A stretch of 64,000 nucleotides of DNA from Arcanobacterium bovis (GTDB taxonomy: Bacteria; Actinomycetota; Actinomycetes; Actinomycetales; Actinomycetaceae): contig NZ_SJDT01000003.1 in NCBI RefSeq assembly GCF_004331995.1, positions 186,001-250,000 on the forward strand, given 5' to 3'. Positions 10,451 through 18,956 of this stretch are shown here, in pieces. Numbering within the stretch: position 1 is the stretch's first letter; each line of letters starts with the position of its first letter. Below the pieces are notes generated by a model. The model was not told where the DNA came from. It was given only the letters and a program-made list of their open reading frames with translations, and did not search any database. Position numbers and translations under genes: made by a program.

Positions 10451-11167
10451 ATGGTTACGCCCAGTGAGTGCATTAGCATCGTCAAAGGAACAATTGTTTT
10501 AGCTGGTGGAACTGCACGTCGCCTCGGTGGCGTGTCAAAGCCAGACTATCCGATCGCAGGAACGCGACTTCTTGACATCCTCTTTGACGAGCTCAAACGC
10601 GCCGGATATAACGGGATTATAAGTGTGGTCGGTCCCCCTGAGCTTAGCGTTCCGCCCAATGCAATCCTCACCTTGGAAGATCCACCTTTTGGTGGCCCCC
10701 TAGCAGGTATCGCCGCAGGTGTTCATTCCCTTTCGAGCCTTTCAGACGACGACGCCGTGTTCCTCACTACGTGCGACGCTCCCCTATCGCCTCGGTTACT
10801 ACCCGATTTAACGGCCGTTTTACATCAAAGTAGTGATCAAAGTTTCGTTTGCGACGGCGTCGTCCCCGCAAGTAACGAGAGCAGTGCGTCTACGTACCAC
10901 GGTGCATTACGAACGAACGCCGTCATCGTCCCCGCAAGTAAGGACGACAGCGTGACACCGAACCGCTACGGCGTTAACGCGCTTCAATATACACACGGCT
11001 TGTATAAAATGGGCGCACTGCGCCGTCTTCCCTTTCAAAGAAACGGCTCAATAAGGTGGGGATTTGCAAGTTTGCACCTCGAAACGATACTCGATACACG
11101 CAATGATTGCTTCGACGTCGACACACCTGAAAGCGCTGCACAACTCGCGCAGCGTCTCTCAAGCTAA
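10451..11167 (+). CDS. MobA-like NTP transferase (molybdenum cofactor guanylyltransferase family)
   Basis: The 238-residue protein shows the nucleotide-binding motif TIVLAGGTARRLGGVSKPDY, the metal-binding CDAPL motif and a C-terminal IDTP-like VDTPESAAQL. These are features of MobA-type enzymes that transfer GMP from GTP to molybdopterin. A longer in-frame extension back to 10265 overlaps DUF3107 and is Ser/Arg-rich, so I place the start at ATG 10451. The GKP lysine is in a slightly altered GGVSKPDY context. No other molybdopterin genes are in view, so substrate assignment is by family only. The stop codon lies inside a run of degenerate 21-bp repeats. Confidence 0.75.
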   Translation: MVTPSECISIVKGTIVLAGGTARRLGGVSKPDYPIAGTRLLDILFDELKRAGYNGIISVVGPPELSVPPNAILTLEDPPFGGPLAGIAAGVHSLSSLSDDDAVFLTTCDAPLSPRLLPDLTAVLHQSSDQSFVCDGVVPASNESSASTYHGALRTNAVIVPASKDDSVTPNRYGVNALQYTHGLYKMGALRRLPFQRNGSIRWGFASLHLETILDTRNDCFDVDTPESAAQLAQRLSS

Positions 11168-11270
11168 GCAAGGCCTCTTTCCAGCTAAACAAGAGCGTTT
11201 TCCCGCTAACCAGTAGCGTTTTTCTTGGTTAACCAGTAGCGCTCTCCCGTCAACCAAGTTCGGCTACAAC
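11162..11270. repeat. Degenerate 21-bp tandem repeats after the MobA-like gene
   Basis: Units at 11162-11182, 11183-11203 and 11204-11224, then a 23-bp unit at 11225-11247 and a weak fifth, share the pattern (A/C)GCTAA-CA-(A/T)AGCG-TTTTCC. The first unit contains the stop codon of the preceding gene. The period of 21 bp equals seven codons, but every reading frame is interrupted by stops. I see no gene here. Confidence 0.6.
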
Positions 11271-11412
11271 CGCGTTAGCCCTTCAGGTTACCGCGCACCC
11301 CACTGTGAGTTAGGACTATTTTCCCAGCATTTCGCGCCTTTTTCTCGCATGCACAGCAATACCGGCGTAGACTTTCACCTGTAAACAATTGAATAGAGGA
11401 GGTGAATGAGGA

Positions 11413-11523
11413 ATGGCAATTTTGAAGAATTTCTTCAAGCGCAATGAGTCTGCCACCAGCGGTTATGTTTACGAAGCGAAAGCTCGTGAGCTCGAACTGA
11501 TGTCGGAATTCCTAAACATCTGA
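11413..11523 (+). CDS. 36-residue small ORF (MAILKNFFKRNES...)
   Basis: ATG at 11413 follows AGGAGGTG at 11397-11404, one of the strongest ribosome binding sites in the window. The product begins MAILKNFFKRNE and ends LELMSEFLNI; it is amphipathic, with a basic N-terminus and an acidic C-terminal helix. A 7-bp hairpin and a classical terminator follow within 50 bp, so it forms a complete short transcription unit. I recognise no family. It could be a small regulatory or membrane-associated protein, or a leader peptide, although the terminator separates it from the helicase gene. Confidence 0.5.
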   Translation: MAILKNFFKRNESATSGYVYEAKARELELMSEFLNI

Positions 11524-11526
11524 TAG

Positions 11527-11573
11527 ATGAGGACGATCCTCATGAAGACGCGGACAAAGATGTCCGCTTTTTA
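11527..11573 (+). terminator. Hairpin pair ending the 36-residue ORF transcript
   Basis: ATGAGGA-CGA-TCCTCAT (11527-11543) is followed by GCGGACA-AAGA-TGTCCGC (11550-11567) and five T residues, then TACTTTTTA. The second hairpin with its U-tract is a textbook intrinsic terminator on the plus strand. Confidence 0.85.
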
Positions 11574-11934
11574 CTTTTTATGAGGGCAAGCAGCCTAAAA
11601 GGTCAAGCATCACAAGCTTCAAAAAGGACGATTGCCAATCAGACTGTTCATTCTTGGTGATGTTTTGGCAACTAGTCGATATATATCGAGATGTTGTCAA
11701 ATACGCACCAAAATTCGCAACCTCGTCCATTCACGTTATCACCCGGAAACCGCACGATAACGTGACTTCGGATATACTCTGCTCCTAAATAACCCAGCTT
11801 CGACACCACATTACTGTAGAGTGGCAGTGTTAGCGGTTGCCCGGTCGTCTCGGTGAAGCTGAAAGAAATTCGCGATCGGCTGCCAAAGTTGGCGCAATAT
11901 TTCACTGCGCGCCACCAGACGAAAGCACAATTGA
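11574..11934 (+). promoter_or_regulatory. Long leader/promoter region of the DEAD-box helicase gene
   Basis: This 361-bp region contains the perfect palindrome TCGATATATATCGA (about 11677-11690), which is part of a sequence shared with 57653-57710. It also has a perfect 10-bp inverted repeat TCACGTTATC (11731-11740) and GATAACGTGA (11756-11765) with a 15-bp spacer. A TATACT box at 11773-11778 lies just downstream, so the inverted repeat would overlap the -35 zone. About 150 bases of untranslated leader would remain before the ATG at 11935. Confidence 0.45.
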
Positions 11935-13545
11935 ATGACTAATACTTCTGGCATCGTTGATGCCTCAAATGCCTCTGCTCCGAAGATTTCGCAGGTAAAA
12001 GCTGATATTGAAGGCTCTGCTGAGGAACTCAATCTCACGCAACGCACTTTTGCTGATTTTGGCGTATCAGAGTCCATCGTCAAGGCCCTGTCAGAGCGTG
12101 GTATCACGCACCCATTCCCGATCCAGGCGCTCACCCTACCAGTTGCGCTCAAACGCGCCGATATTATCGGCCAAGCCAAAACTGGCACCGGAAAAACGCT
12201 TGGCTTTGGCCTGCCCGTGTTAGAAAACAGCATTGGCCCAGGTGAGCCAGGGTGGGAGGACGTCGAACACCAGGGTTCCCCGCAGGGACTGATCGTGGTT
12301 CCCACGCGCGAGCTCGCCAAACAGGTTGCCAACGATATGCGTAATGCCGCTGCTTATCGTAGCGTTCGCATCGTTGAAGTTTACGGCGGACGCGCCTACG
12401 AGCCACAAGTCGAAGCGCTGAAAAAGGGCGCTGAAATCGTGGTTGGTACACCAGGACGGCTCATTGACCTGAAGAAGAATCGCACCCTCGACCTTTCCGC
12501 CGTGCGCACAGTTGTGCTCGACGAAGCGGACGAAATGCTCGATCTCGGCTTCCTCGAAGATGTAGAGACGCTGCTTAGCGCCACGCCTGCCAACCGCCAC
12601 ACAATGCTTTTCTCAGCAACGATGCCCGGCCCTGTAGTTGCTATGGCACGCCGGTACATGTCAAAACCTACGCATATTCGCGCGCAAGAACCTGACGATG
12701 ATTCGAGCACTGTTCAAAGCGTTACACAGGTGATTTACCGTTGCCATACGATGAATAAATCGGAAGTTGTGGCACGCATTTTGCAAGCGCGTGGACGCGG
12801 TTTGACCATCATTTTCACGCGCACGAAGCGCACAGCCGCCCAGCTCTCTGATGAACTCAAGGATCGTGGCTTTGCAGCAGGTGCAATCCACGGCGATCTC
12901 GGCCAAGGCGCTCGTGAGCAGGCTATGCGCGCATTTAGAAATGGCAAAATCGATGTTCTCGTGGCCACAGATGTAGCGGCCCGCGGCATCGACGTCGATA
13001 ACGTAACCCACGTGATTAACTATCAGTGTCCTGAGGACGAGAAAACCTATCTCCACCGCATCGGACGTACTGGACGCGCAGGTCAATCAGGTACTGCGGT
13101 CACCTTCGTCGACTGGGAAGATACACCACGCTGGTCGGTTATCAACCATGCTTTGAATCTCAATTTCCCAGAGCCAGTGGAAACCTACCATACCTCCGAG
13201 CATCTCTTTGCGGATCTCGATATTCCAGAAGGCGTGAACGGACGCCTACCCAAGGCTGAGCGCACCCGCGCTGGACTCGACGCCGAAGAGATCGAAGATC
13301 TTGGCGAGACTGGTAAGCGTCATTCCCGCTCCAATTCACGCTCCCGCGCTGGTGGACGTGATGATCGGACGCGCGGCGGACGGCAGCGCGGCAATCGTAG
13401 CGAGAGCGGCCGCGGTGGGCGTCAAGGTCGCGGCAGGAATGACGACGGCGGTCGCGAAGGCAACAATGCACAGCAGTCCGATTCGCGGCCTCGTGCTCCC
13501 CGCCAGCGTCGACGCATCAAGAAAGACGCTGCGCCACAAAACTGA
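11935..13545 (+). CDS. DEAD-box ATP-dependent RNA helicase
   Basis: The 536-residue protein unwinds RNA duplexes with ATP. All core motifs are present: Q motif region (40-73), Walker A AKTGTGKT (81-88), PTRELA, GTPGR, DEAD (196-199), SAT, HGD, and RGIDV...HRIGRTGRAG. From about residue 430 the protein becomes an Arg/Gly/Ser-rich basic tail rich in RGG-type repeats, ending RRRIKKDAAPQN. That tail is typical of helicases of the RhlE/DeaD group that act in ribosome assembly or RNA decay. The ribosome binding site is weak (GAAAG). The long leader with inverted repeats suggests regulated expression, for example in the cold, but that is inference. Confidence 0.93.
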   Translation: MTNTSGIVDASNASAPKISQVKADIEGSAEELNLTQRTFADFGVSESIVKALSERGITHPFPIQALTLPVALKRADIIGQAKTGTGKTLGFGLPVLENSIGPGEPGWEDVEHQGSPQGLIVVPTRELAKQVANDMRNAAAYRSVRIVEVYGGRAYEPQVEALKKGAEIVVGTPGRLIDLKKNRTLDLSAVRTVVLDEADEMLDLGFLEDVETLLSATPANRHTMLFSATMPGPVVAMARRYMSKPTHIRAQEPDDDSSTVQSVTQVIYRCHTMNKSEVVARILQARGRGLTIIFTRTKRTAAQLSDELKDRGFAAGAIHGDLGQGAREQAMRAFRNGKIDVLVATDVAARGIDVDNVTHVINYQCPEDEKTYLHRIGRTGRAGQSGTAVTFVDWEDTPRWSVINHALNLNFPEPVETYHTSEHLFADLDIPEGVNGRLPKAERTRAGLDAEEIEDLGETGKRHSRSNSRSRAGGRDDRTRGGRQRGNRSESGRGGRQGRGRNDDGGREGNNAQQSDSRPRAPRQRRRIKKDAAPQN

Positions 13546-13611
13546 TTTTGCTACTGGCAGCCACAGAACTGATTTTGTTGCAAATCAGGAATTGGCTGTG
13601 CATCACAGAGT

Positions 13612-13637
13612 GTGCACGGTTATCACAAACCGTGCAC
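13612..13637. terminator. Bidirectional terminator between helicase and marC
   Basis: GTGCACGGTT (13612-13621) pairs perfectly with AACCGTGCAC (13628-13637) around a 6-base loop. The hairpin overlaps the marC stop codon at 13623-13625. The two genes converge here. Confidence 0.6.
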
Positions 13638-14237
13638 AACAGTCACTACACCCGCAATAATCAGCTGGGTTGCGATGGCTGCCAGGAGCATACCAGATAG
13701 ACGCGTAAGAAGCATAACACCGGACTTGCCCATAACCCGCATAATCGGCGTTGCAAAACGCATGGTTACAAAGGAAAGGGCAAGGACGGACACTAGCCCC
13801 AAGCTCACTGCAAGAATCGAAGAAAACGACTTCCCGGCGTCGTCCACCAAAATCATGAACGCAACGATACTTCCTGGTCCGGCCAGAAGCGGCGTACCGA
13901 GCGGCACTACAGCGGCATTGATACTTCCTGATTCGCGACCAGGATCCTCTTCTTCGCCCGTGAGCAGTTGCAATGCCACAAGCAAAAGCAGCAGTCCACC
14001 AGAAATCTGTAAAGCTTGAGTGGTAATGCCGAGCGCACCAAACACTTGGAAACCGAAAAATCCGAATATCAGCAAGATGCTCAATGCAATCGAGTTTGAA
14101 ACAAACGCAGCTTTTCGCCGATCCTTTTCAGAGATACGCGAGGTGAGCGACATAAATACCGGCAAATTTCCGAATGGATCAATAATCACGAATAGTGTGG
14201 CAAAAGCCGAGCCATACAATGCAAAATCAAAGCTCAC
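13623..14237 (-). CDS. MarC family integral membrane protein
   Basis: The 204-residue protein has about six hydrophobic segments. Its start MSFDFALYGSAFATLFVIID and the DPFGNLPVF motif are typical of the MarC/UPF0056 family, whose members are inner-membrane proteins of uncertain, possibly transport, function. A glycine-rich GTPLLAGPGSI segment mid-protein is also family-typical. Its ATG overlaps the stop of the PHP-domain gene by 4 bp, so the two are co-translated. The family's original link to antibiotic resistance in E. coli was not upheld, and I assign no resistance role. Confidence 0.9.
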   Translation of the reverse strand: MSFDFALYGSAFATLFVIIDPFGNLPVFMSLTSRISEKDRRKAAFVSNSIALSILLIFGFFGFQVFGALGITTQALQISGGLLLLLVALQLLTGEEEDPGRESGSINAAVVPLGTPLLAGPGSIVAFMILVDDAGKSFSSILAVSLGLVSVLALSFVTMRFATPIMRVMGKSGVMLLTRLSGMLLAAIATQLIIAGVVTVVHGL

Positions 14238-15076
14238 GGATACAATACCTCCAAATACGTTCCCTCGATAGCTGCTGCGAATACTGCGGCGGCGGTGAGT
14301 CCCTCACCTAGAGTATTAGGTTTCCCAGCGCCGTGATAGTCACTTGCCCCAAAACGTGCTAGACCTAATCTTTTTGCGAGTTCGATAAGCTCTGGACGCT
14401 GTGCGGGCGGATTGTCGCGATGGTCAATTTCGATCCCAAATAATCCTGCCTGCGCAAATTCTTCGATAGCGGCATCACTCAAGCTAAAACCACGTTTTAC
14501 TGCTTTCGGATGCGCCAGAATCGCCTTTCCCCCAGCGTTGTTTATCATGGCAATCGCCTCGACGGTTGTAGGTGCGATTTGGGGCACGTAGTAGGGCGAC
14601 GACGTGTGCAGTATTTGCGCAAATGCCTCATTTCGATCCTTAACCACACCTTGAGCTACCAAGGCATCGGCGATGTGCGGACGTCCAATCGAGGTGCTAT
14701 TTCCTGCCGCTTCGAGCACGTTGTGCCAGCTTATCGGGAAATCAACGGATAAGCGCTCCACGATCAGCTGCGCGCGGCGCTGGCGAGAGCCTTTCATTGT
14801 ATTTATATGCAGTTGAATTTTGGGATCTGCGGGGTTGAAGAGGACACCCAAAACATGCACGTCGTGCCCGTCGTACGACGACGAAATCTCCATCCCACGT
14901 ACGAGAGAGACGCCGGTTTTATTCACCGATTTTGCAGCCTCATCCCATCCCATGATGGTGTCGTGATCCGCTATGCCCACCACGTCTAACTGTGCTTGTG
15001 CCGCTTTGAGCATCAGTTCATGCGGAGAGTCGGTGCCATCAGAGAATTTTGTATGAGTATGCAGATCGATTCGCAT
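14234..15076 (-). CDS. PHP-domain phosphoesterase
   Basis: The 280-residue protein starts MRIDLHTHTKFSDGTDSP, with the PHP metal ligands HTH and later DHD, H-V-GV-F, AHP and a C-terminal ASDYHG. The layout matches the actinobacterial PHP proteins related to 3',5'-nucleoside bisphosphate phosphatase (E. coli RNase AM/YciV type), which remove phosphate from nucleotides such as pAp. The metal-binding residues appear intact. It heads a two-gene operon with marC. It is divergent from pepP with about 120 bp between. Confidence 0.85.
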   Translation of the reverse strand: MRIDLHTHTKFSDGTDSPHELMLKAAQAQLDVVGIADHDTIMGWDEAAKSVNKTGVSLVRGMEISSSYDGHDVHVLGVLFNPADPKIQLHINTMKGSRQRRAQLIVERLSVDFPISWHNVLEAAGNSTSIGRPHIADALVAQGVVKDRNEAFAQILHTSSPYYVPQIAPTTVEAIAMINNAGGKAILAHPKAVKRGFSLSDAAIEEFAQAGLFGIEIDHRDNPPAQRPELIELAKRLGLARFGASDYHGAGKPNTLGEGLTAAAVFAAAIEGTYLEVLYP

Positions 15077-15196
15077 AATTATAGCTTAACCCCGCGTACT
15101 CCTTTTTGTAGCAACGGCATCATTTGCGGGTAACAGACATTTCACCGTTCGAGAGCGAGTGTGCATTTCTCGCTCATTCAGTGGAATAATAAAGGC

Positions 15197-16765
15197 ATGA
15201 TGAGCGAAAACGTACATGAGAACGCAAACGAAACTCCAAACCTAAGCGATAAGCTCGACAAAGAGATTGAAGAACGAGCTCATAACCGAACTCAGCGACC
15301 CAGCGGAAGTGCATTTCGTGAGTTCATTGGTGAGGATTGGGGTGAACGACCAACCGGCCCAACGCGCGCAGAAGTTGCAGATTATACCCCAGCTCGTCGT
15401 GCTGCCCTCGGCAGCCTGTTTCCAGGAGAACGCCTCGTCTTCCCTGCTGGCGACCTCAAAGTCCGGTCAAACGACACCGACTACCGCTTCCGTGCGCACT
15501 CCGCTTTCGCCCACCTCACTGGCTTGGGCGGTGAGGATGAACCCGCAGCAGTTCTGGTATTGAACCCTATCGATTCGCAACGCTCTAATGACGTTACAGA
15601 CGCAGATACGCATGAAGCAACGCTCTACTTCCATCCACGCGCTTCGCGTTCTTCAGAGGAGTTCTATGCTGATTCTCGCCATGGCGAATTTTGGGTAGGT
15701 GCCCGGCTCAGCGCTGAGGAAATGCAAACCATGACAGGCATTGCCGTGAAGCACATCGACGCCTTGCGTGATGACCTTGCCAAAGATCTCGGTTCGGTAC
15801 AAATTCGAGTAATTCCCAATTCCGATCCGCACATTGAAACACTCGTAGGAGAATTGCGAGCTCAAAACGGCATCAGCGAGAACACCGCTTCCGCTGACTT
15901 TGCACTTGCTGAAGCAGCGTCGGAACTCCGCCTCATCAAAGATGAGTGGGAAATCGAGGAGATGAAGAAAGCTGTTGCAGTTACCGCGCAGGGCTTCGAA
16001 GAGATTTTGCGCAATCTCCCGCGCGCTATTGGTCATTGGCGCGGTGAACGAGTGATTGAGGGCGCTTTTGGAGCCAAGGCTCGCGAAGAAGGAAACGGTC
16101 TTGGCTACGATACAATTGCTGCCTCGGGCAACCATGCCAATACCTTGCATTGGATCTCGAACGACGGATCCGTGCGCGAAGGCGATCTCGTCTTGGTAGA
16201 CGCCGGAGCCGAAGTCGATTCTCTCTACACGGCAGATATCACCCGCACTTTGCCAGTGAATGGAAAGTTCTCCCCTGCTCAGCGCGAAGTGTATGAAGCA
16301 GTTCTTGAGGCTTGCGAATACGCACTCGAAACGGCGTCGAAACCCGGAGTGCGCTTCCGCGACGTACACGCAGCTGCCATGGAAGTTATTGCCAAGCACC
16401 TCGATAACTGGGGAATGTTGCCGGTGAGCGCCGAAGATTCCCTCAAACCTGAAGGACAATATCATCGGCGCTGGATGCCGCATGGCACCTCGCATCACCT
16501 TGGCCTCGACGTCCACGACTGTGCTCAAGCCAAACGCGAGCTCTACCAAGACGCCGTGCTCGAACCTGGCATGATCTTCACTATTGAGCCTGGCCTGTAC
16601 TTCCGTGCTGACGATCTCAAAGTACCCGAACGCTTCCGCGGGATTGGTGTGCGAATTGAAGACGACGTTGTTGTCACAAAGAACGGCGCAGTGCGCATTT
16701 CTGAAGACATTCCGCGTACAGTTGAAGATGTGGAAGCGTGGATTGCCCGCGTGCAAGAAAACTAG
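15197..16765 (+). CDS. pepP: Xaa-Pro aminopeptidase (aminopeptidase P)
   Basis: The enzyme cleaves the N-terminal residue from peptides with proline in second position. The two-metal pita-bread fold ligands are all visible: VDAGAEVDSLYTADITRT (two Asp), HGTSHHLGLDVHD (His), TIEPGLYF (Glu) and GVRIEDDVVVT (Glu). The N-terminal creatinase-like domain occupies roughly residues 60-230. The reading frame opens at 15161, but I prefer ATG 15197 or the adjacent ATG 15200, because AAAGG lies just upstream and the product then begins MMSENVHENANE. No signal peptide is evident, so it is cytoplasmic. Confidence 0.93.
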   Translation: MMSENVHENANETPNLSDKLDKEIEERAHNRTQRPSGSAFREFIGEDWGERPTGPTRAEVADYTPARRAALGSLFPGERLVFPAGDLKVRSNDTDYRFRAHSAFAHLTGLGGEDEPAAVLVLNPIDSQRSNDVTDADTHEATLYFHPRASRSSEEFYADSRHGEFWVGARLSAEEMQTMTGIAVKHIDALRDDLAKDLGSVQIRVIPNSDPHIETLVGELRAQNGISENTASADFALAEAASELRLIKDEWEIEEMKKAVAVTAQGFEEILRNLPRAIGHWRGERVIEGAFGAKAREEGNGLGYDTIAASGNHANTLHWISNDGSVREGDLVLVDAGAEVDSLYTADITRTLPVNGKFSPAQREVYEAVLEACEYALETASKPGVRFRDVHAAAMEVIAKHLDNWGMLPVSAEDSLKPEGQYHRRWMPHGTSHHLGLDVHDCAQAKRELYQDAVLEPGMIFTIEPGLYFRADDLKVPERFRGIGVRIEDDVVVTKNGAVRISEDIPRTVEDVEAWIARVQEN

Positions 16766-16885
16766 GGCACGAAGCGCGAACAAAACCAATGAATAAGCTC
16801 GCTTAATAGAGCGCTGTTGAACGCTGAGTTGCGTGCAAAACACCCAGCTCAAAGTCGAAAACTCTGTGATTTATGGAGGTGAACC

Positions 16886-18274
16886 ATGAGCAAACATGCA
16901 ACGAATTCTCGTATTTTCGTAGGCAGGTTGGCAGGAACCGACGTTTTCGATCCCATTGGGGATCGTGTGGGAAAAGTAAAAGACGTGGTCGTGGTTTTTC
17001 GACTTAAACACGAGCCGCTCGCGGTAGGTTTGGTTGTTGAAGTTGCCGCCAAGCGACGTGTTTTTGTGCCGTTAACTCGCGTTATGGCGATTGAAAACGG
17101 CCAGGTGATCACTACTGGCTTGGTCAATATTCGCCGTTTTTCACAACGCCCAGTAGAGACAATGGTGGTTGGCGAAATTCTCGACCGCGAAGTTGTCTTC
17201 AAGGACGGCTCAGGTGTGGCCCTCGTTGAAGACGTCGCTATCGAAATGACGCGATCGCGCGAATGGAGGCTCACGCAGCTGTACGTTCGTATGAAGCGAG
17301 GTTACAAAGACGCTGGCAACACCCTTATCGTGCCAATCAACGAAGTGACGGGTCTGGCTTCAAAGATTGCTAATCAAGCAGCTAATGCGCTCATCGCCCA
17401 GCTTGACGATCTCAAAGCACCCGACGTCGCGGACGTCTTGCGTGAGCTGCCCGACGACCGTGTGCTCGCCGTCGCCAATCAGCTTTCGGACGACCGCCTC
17501 GCTGACGTGCTCGAAGAACTTGGTGACGAAGATCGTGTGGCTATCGTTTCTGGTTTGGACGTCGATCGCGCCGCTGAGGTTTTGGAAATCATGCAGCCCG
17601 ACGACGCCGCCGATCTCGTTGCAGATTTGCCCACTATGCAGGCGGAGATGCTGTTGAGCAAGATGGAACCTGATGAGGCCGACGACGTGCGGCGCTTGAT
17701 GTCGTACGGCGAGCGTACCGCTGGTGGTCTTATGACGACCGAACCAATCGTGCTGCCGCCAGATGCAACGGTTGCCACTGCCCTAGCTCATGCCCGACGA
17801 GCTGATATTCCACCAGCTCTTGCCACCATGGTATTCGTGTGTAGACCACCGCTGGAAACGCCTACGGGTCGTTTCTTAGGGGTTGTGCATTTACAGCGTG
17901 CGCTGCGAGAACCGCCTTCAACAATGCTCGGTAGTATCGTGGATAACGACGTCGAGCCGCTCGAACCCACCGACGGAATTGGCACAGTGACCAGGCTACT
18001 CGCTACTTATAACTTGACGGCTATCCCCGTGCTCGACGAAGGCCAGCTTATCGGCGCGGTTTCCGTGGACGACGTGCTTGACCACTTGCTCCCTGAGCAT
18101 TGGCGTGAGTACGACGAAACTCTGTTGGATCAGACGGTCAATGAGAACTACGACTCTGACACTGAAGAACTGGAAGAACGCGCTGCTGAAGCGGAAAATC
18201 GCGAGGCGCAATTACCACGCGAAGGCGAACCGTTGCCGGCAAGCACGGATGAGATGCGCGGAGAGGTGGGATAG
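16886..18274 (+). CDS. PRC-barrel / MgtE-N / CBS-domain protein
   Basis: The 462-residue soluble protein has a PRC-barrel-like N-terminus (about 8-85), an MgtE intracellular N-domain (about 150-260, rich in repeated L-D-D/E-D helices) and paired CBS domains (about 270-410). It lacks the MgtE membrane domain, so it is not itself a magnesium channel. Homologous proteins beside DUF1003 and Mrp genes are common in Actinobacteria. The start at 16886 follows GGAGGTGA, a strong ribosome binding site. The DUF1003 gene starts 3 bases after its stop, so they form one operon. It may sense Mg2+ or nucleotides; that is inference. Confidence 0.88.
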   Translation: MSKHATNSRIFVGRLAGTDVFDPIGDRVGKVKDVVVVFRLKHEPLAVGLVVEVAAKRRVFVPLTRVMAIENGQVITTGLVNIRRFSQRPVETMVVGEILDREVVFKDGSGVALVEDVAIEMTRSREWRLTQLYVRMKRGYKDAGNTLIVPINEVTGLASKIANQAANALIAQLDDLKAPDVADVLRELPDDRVLAVANQLSDDRLADVLEELGDEDRVAIVSGLDVDRAAEVLEIMQPDDAADLVADLPTMQAEMLLSKMEPDEADDVRRLMSYGERTAGGLMTTEPIVLPPDATVATALAHARRADIPPALATMVFVCRPPLETPTGRFLGVVHLQRALREPPSTMLGSIVDNDVEPLEPTDGIGTVTRLLATYNLTAIPVLDEGQLIGAVSVDDVLDHLLPEHWREYDETLLDQTVNENYDSDTEELEERAAEAENREAQLPREGEPLPASTDEMRGEVG

Positions 18275-18276
18275 CC

Positions 18277-18852
18277 ATGCCACAGTCTTTCGATCAGCCA
18301 CTGGATAAAGGTGCACGTCGTATTAAGAAATCGCGCTGGGATGGCGAAACCACCGGCCGGATTTCTGAACGTATTGCCAGATTTACAGGCACACCAACGT
18401 TCCTCATCTATCTCACGATTTTTGTGGTGGTATGGATTGGTTGGAACACTTATGCTCCTAAAGATTGGCAATTTGATTCGGCCGAGATAGGTTTTACGGC
18501 TCTCACCTTGATGCTTTCGCTTCAAGCGTCATACGCTGCGCCACTAATTCTGTTGGCACAAAATCGGCAAGATGATCGTGACCGCGTTACAGCGCAGCGA
18601 GATCGGCAAGTTGCAGCTCAGAACCTCGCTGATACCGAATATCTCACTCGCGAGATCGCTTCACTGCGCCTTGCAATTGGTGAAGTTGCAACTCGTGACT
18701 TTATCCGGTCTGAACTGCGCGATGTAATGGAAGACCGCAATTTTACTAATATCGAGTCTGAAATCGCACAGCGCGATGCTCGTATTGCTGAGCTTGAAGA
18801 ACGCATAGCAAAACTGGAATCTGAGCAACTGGATAATACTCAGAACGATTAG
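18277..18852 (+). CDS. DUF1003 family membrane protein
   Basis: The 191-residue protein has two transmembrane segments (LIYLTIFVVVWIGWNTY and the TALTLMLSLQASYAAPLILL region) followed by AQNRQDDRDR, the signature of DUF1003. A charged coiled-coil tail (about residues 110-190) ends AKLESEQLDNTQND. Function is unknown. Pairing with the MgtE-N/CBS gene just upstream suggests that the two proteins work together at the membrane. Confidence 0.9.
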   Translation: MPQSFDQPLDKGARRIKKSRWDGETTGRISERIARFTGTPTFLIYLTIFVVVWIGWNTYAPKDWQFDSAEIGFTALTLMLSLQASYAAPLILLAQNRQDDRDRVTAQRDRQVAAQNLADTEYLTREIASLRLAIGEVATRDFIRSELRDVMEDRNFTNIESEIAQRDARIAELEERIAKLESEQLDNTQND

Positions 18853-18867
18853 TTTAACGGTATTTTT

Positions 18868-18914
18868 TCGGGGGTGTGGGCGCCACTCTTGTTGAGTGGC
18901 GCCCACACCCCCGA
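18868..18914. terminator. 21-bp perfect hairpin between convergent DUF1003 and EIIA genes
   Basis: TCGGGGGTGTGGGCGCCACTC (18868-18888 is the 5' arm) pairs without mismatch to 18894-18914 around a TTGTT loop. Neither strand has a U-tract after it; six T residues precede it on the plus strand. It most likely works as a U-less bidirectional terminator or 3'-end stabiliser. Confidence 0.65.
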
Positions 18915-18956
18915 AGGTCTAGCACAGCACAAGTTCGTGCCGCGCTAAGTTAGCAG

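Noticed and set aside
15653-16852. A 399-codon minus-strand frame
   Set aside because: Antisense shadow of aminopeptidase P, whose catalytic residues are all intact in the plus frame.
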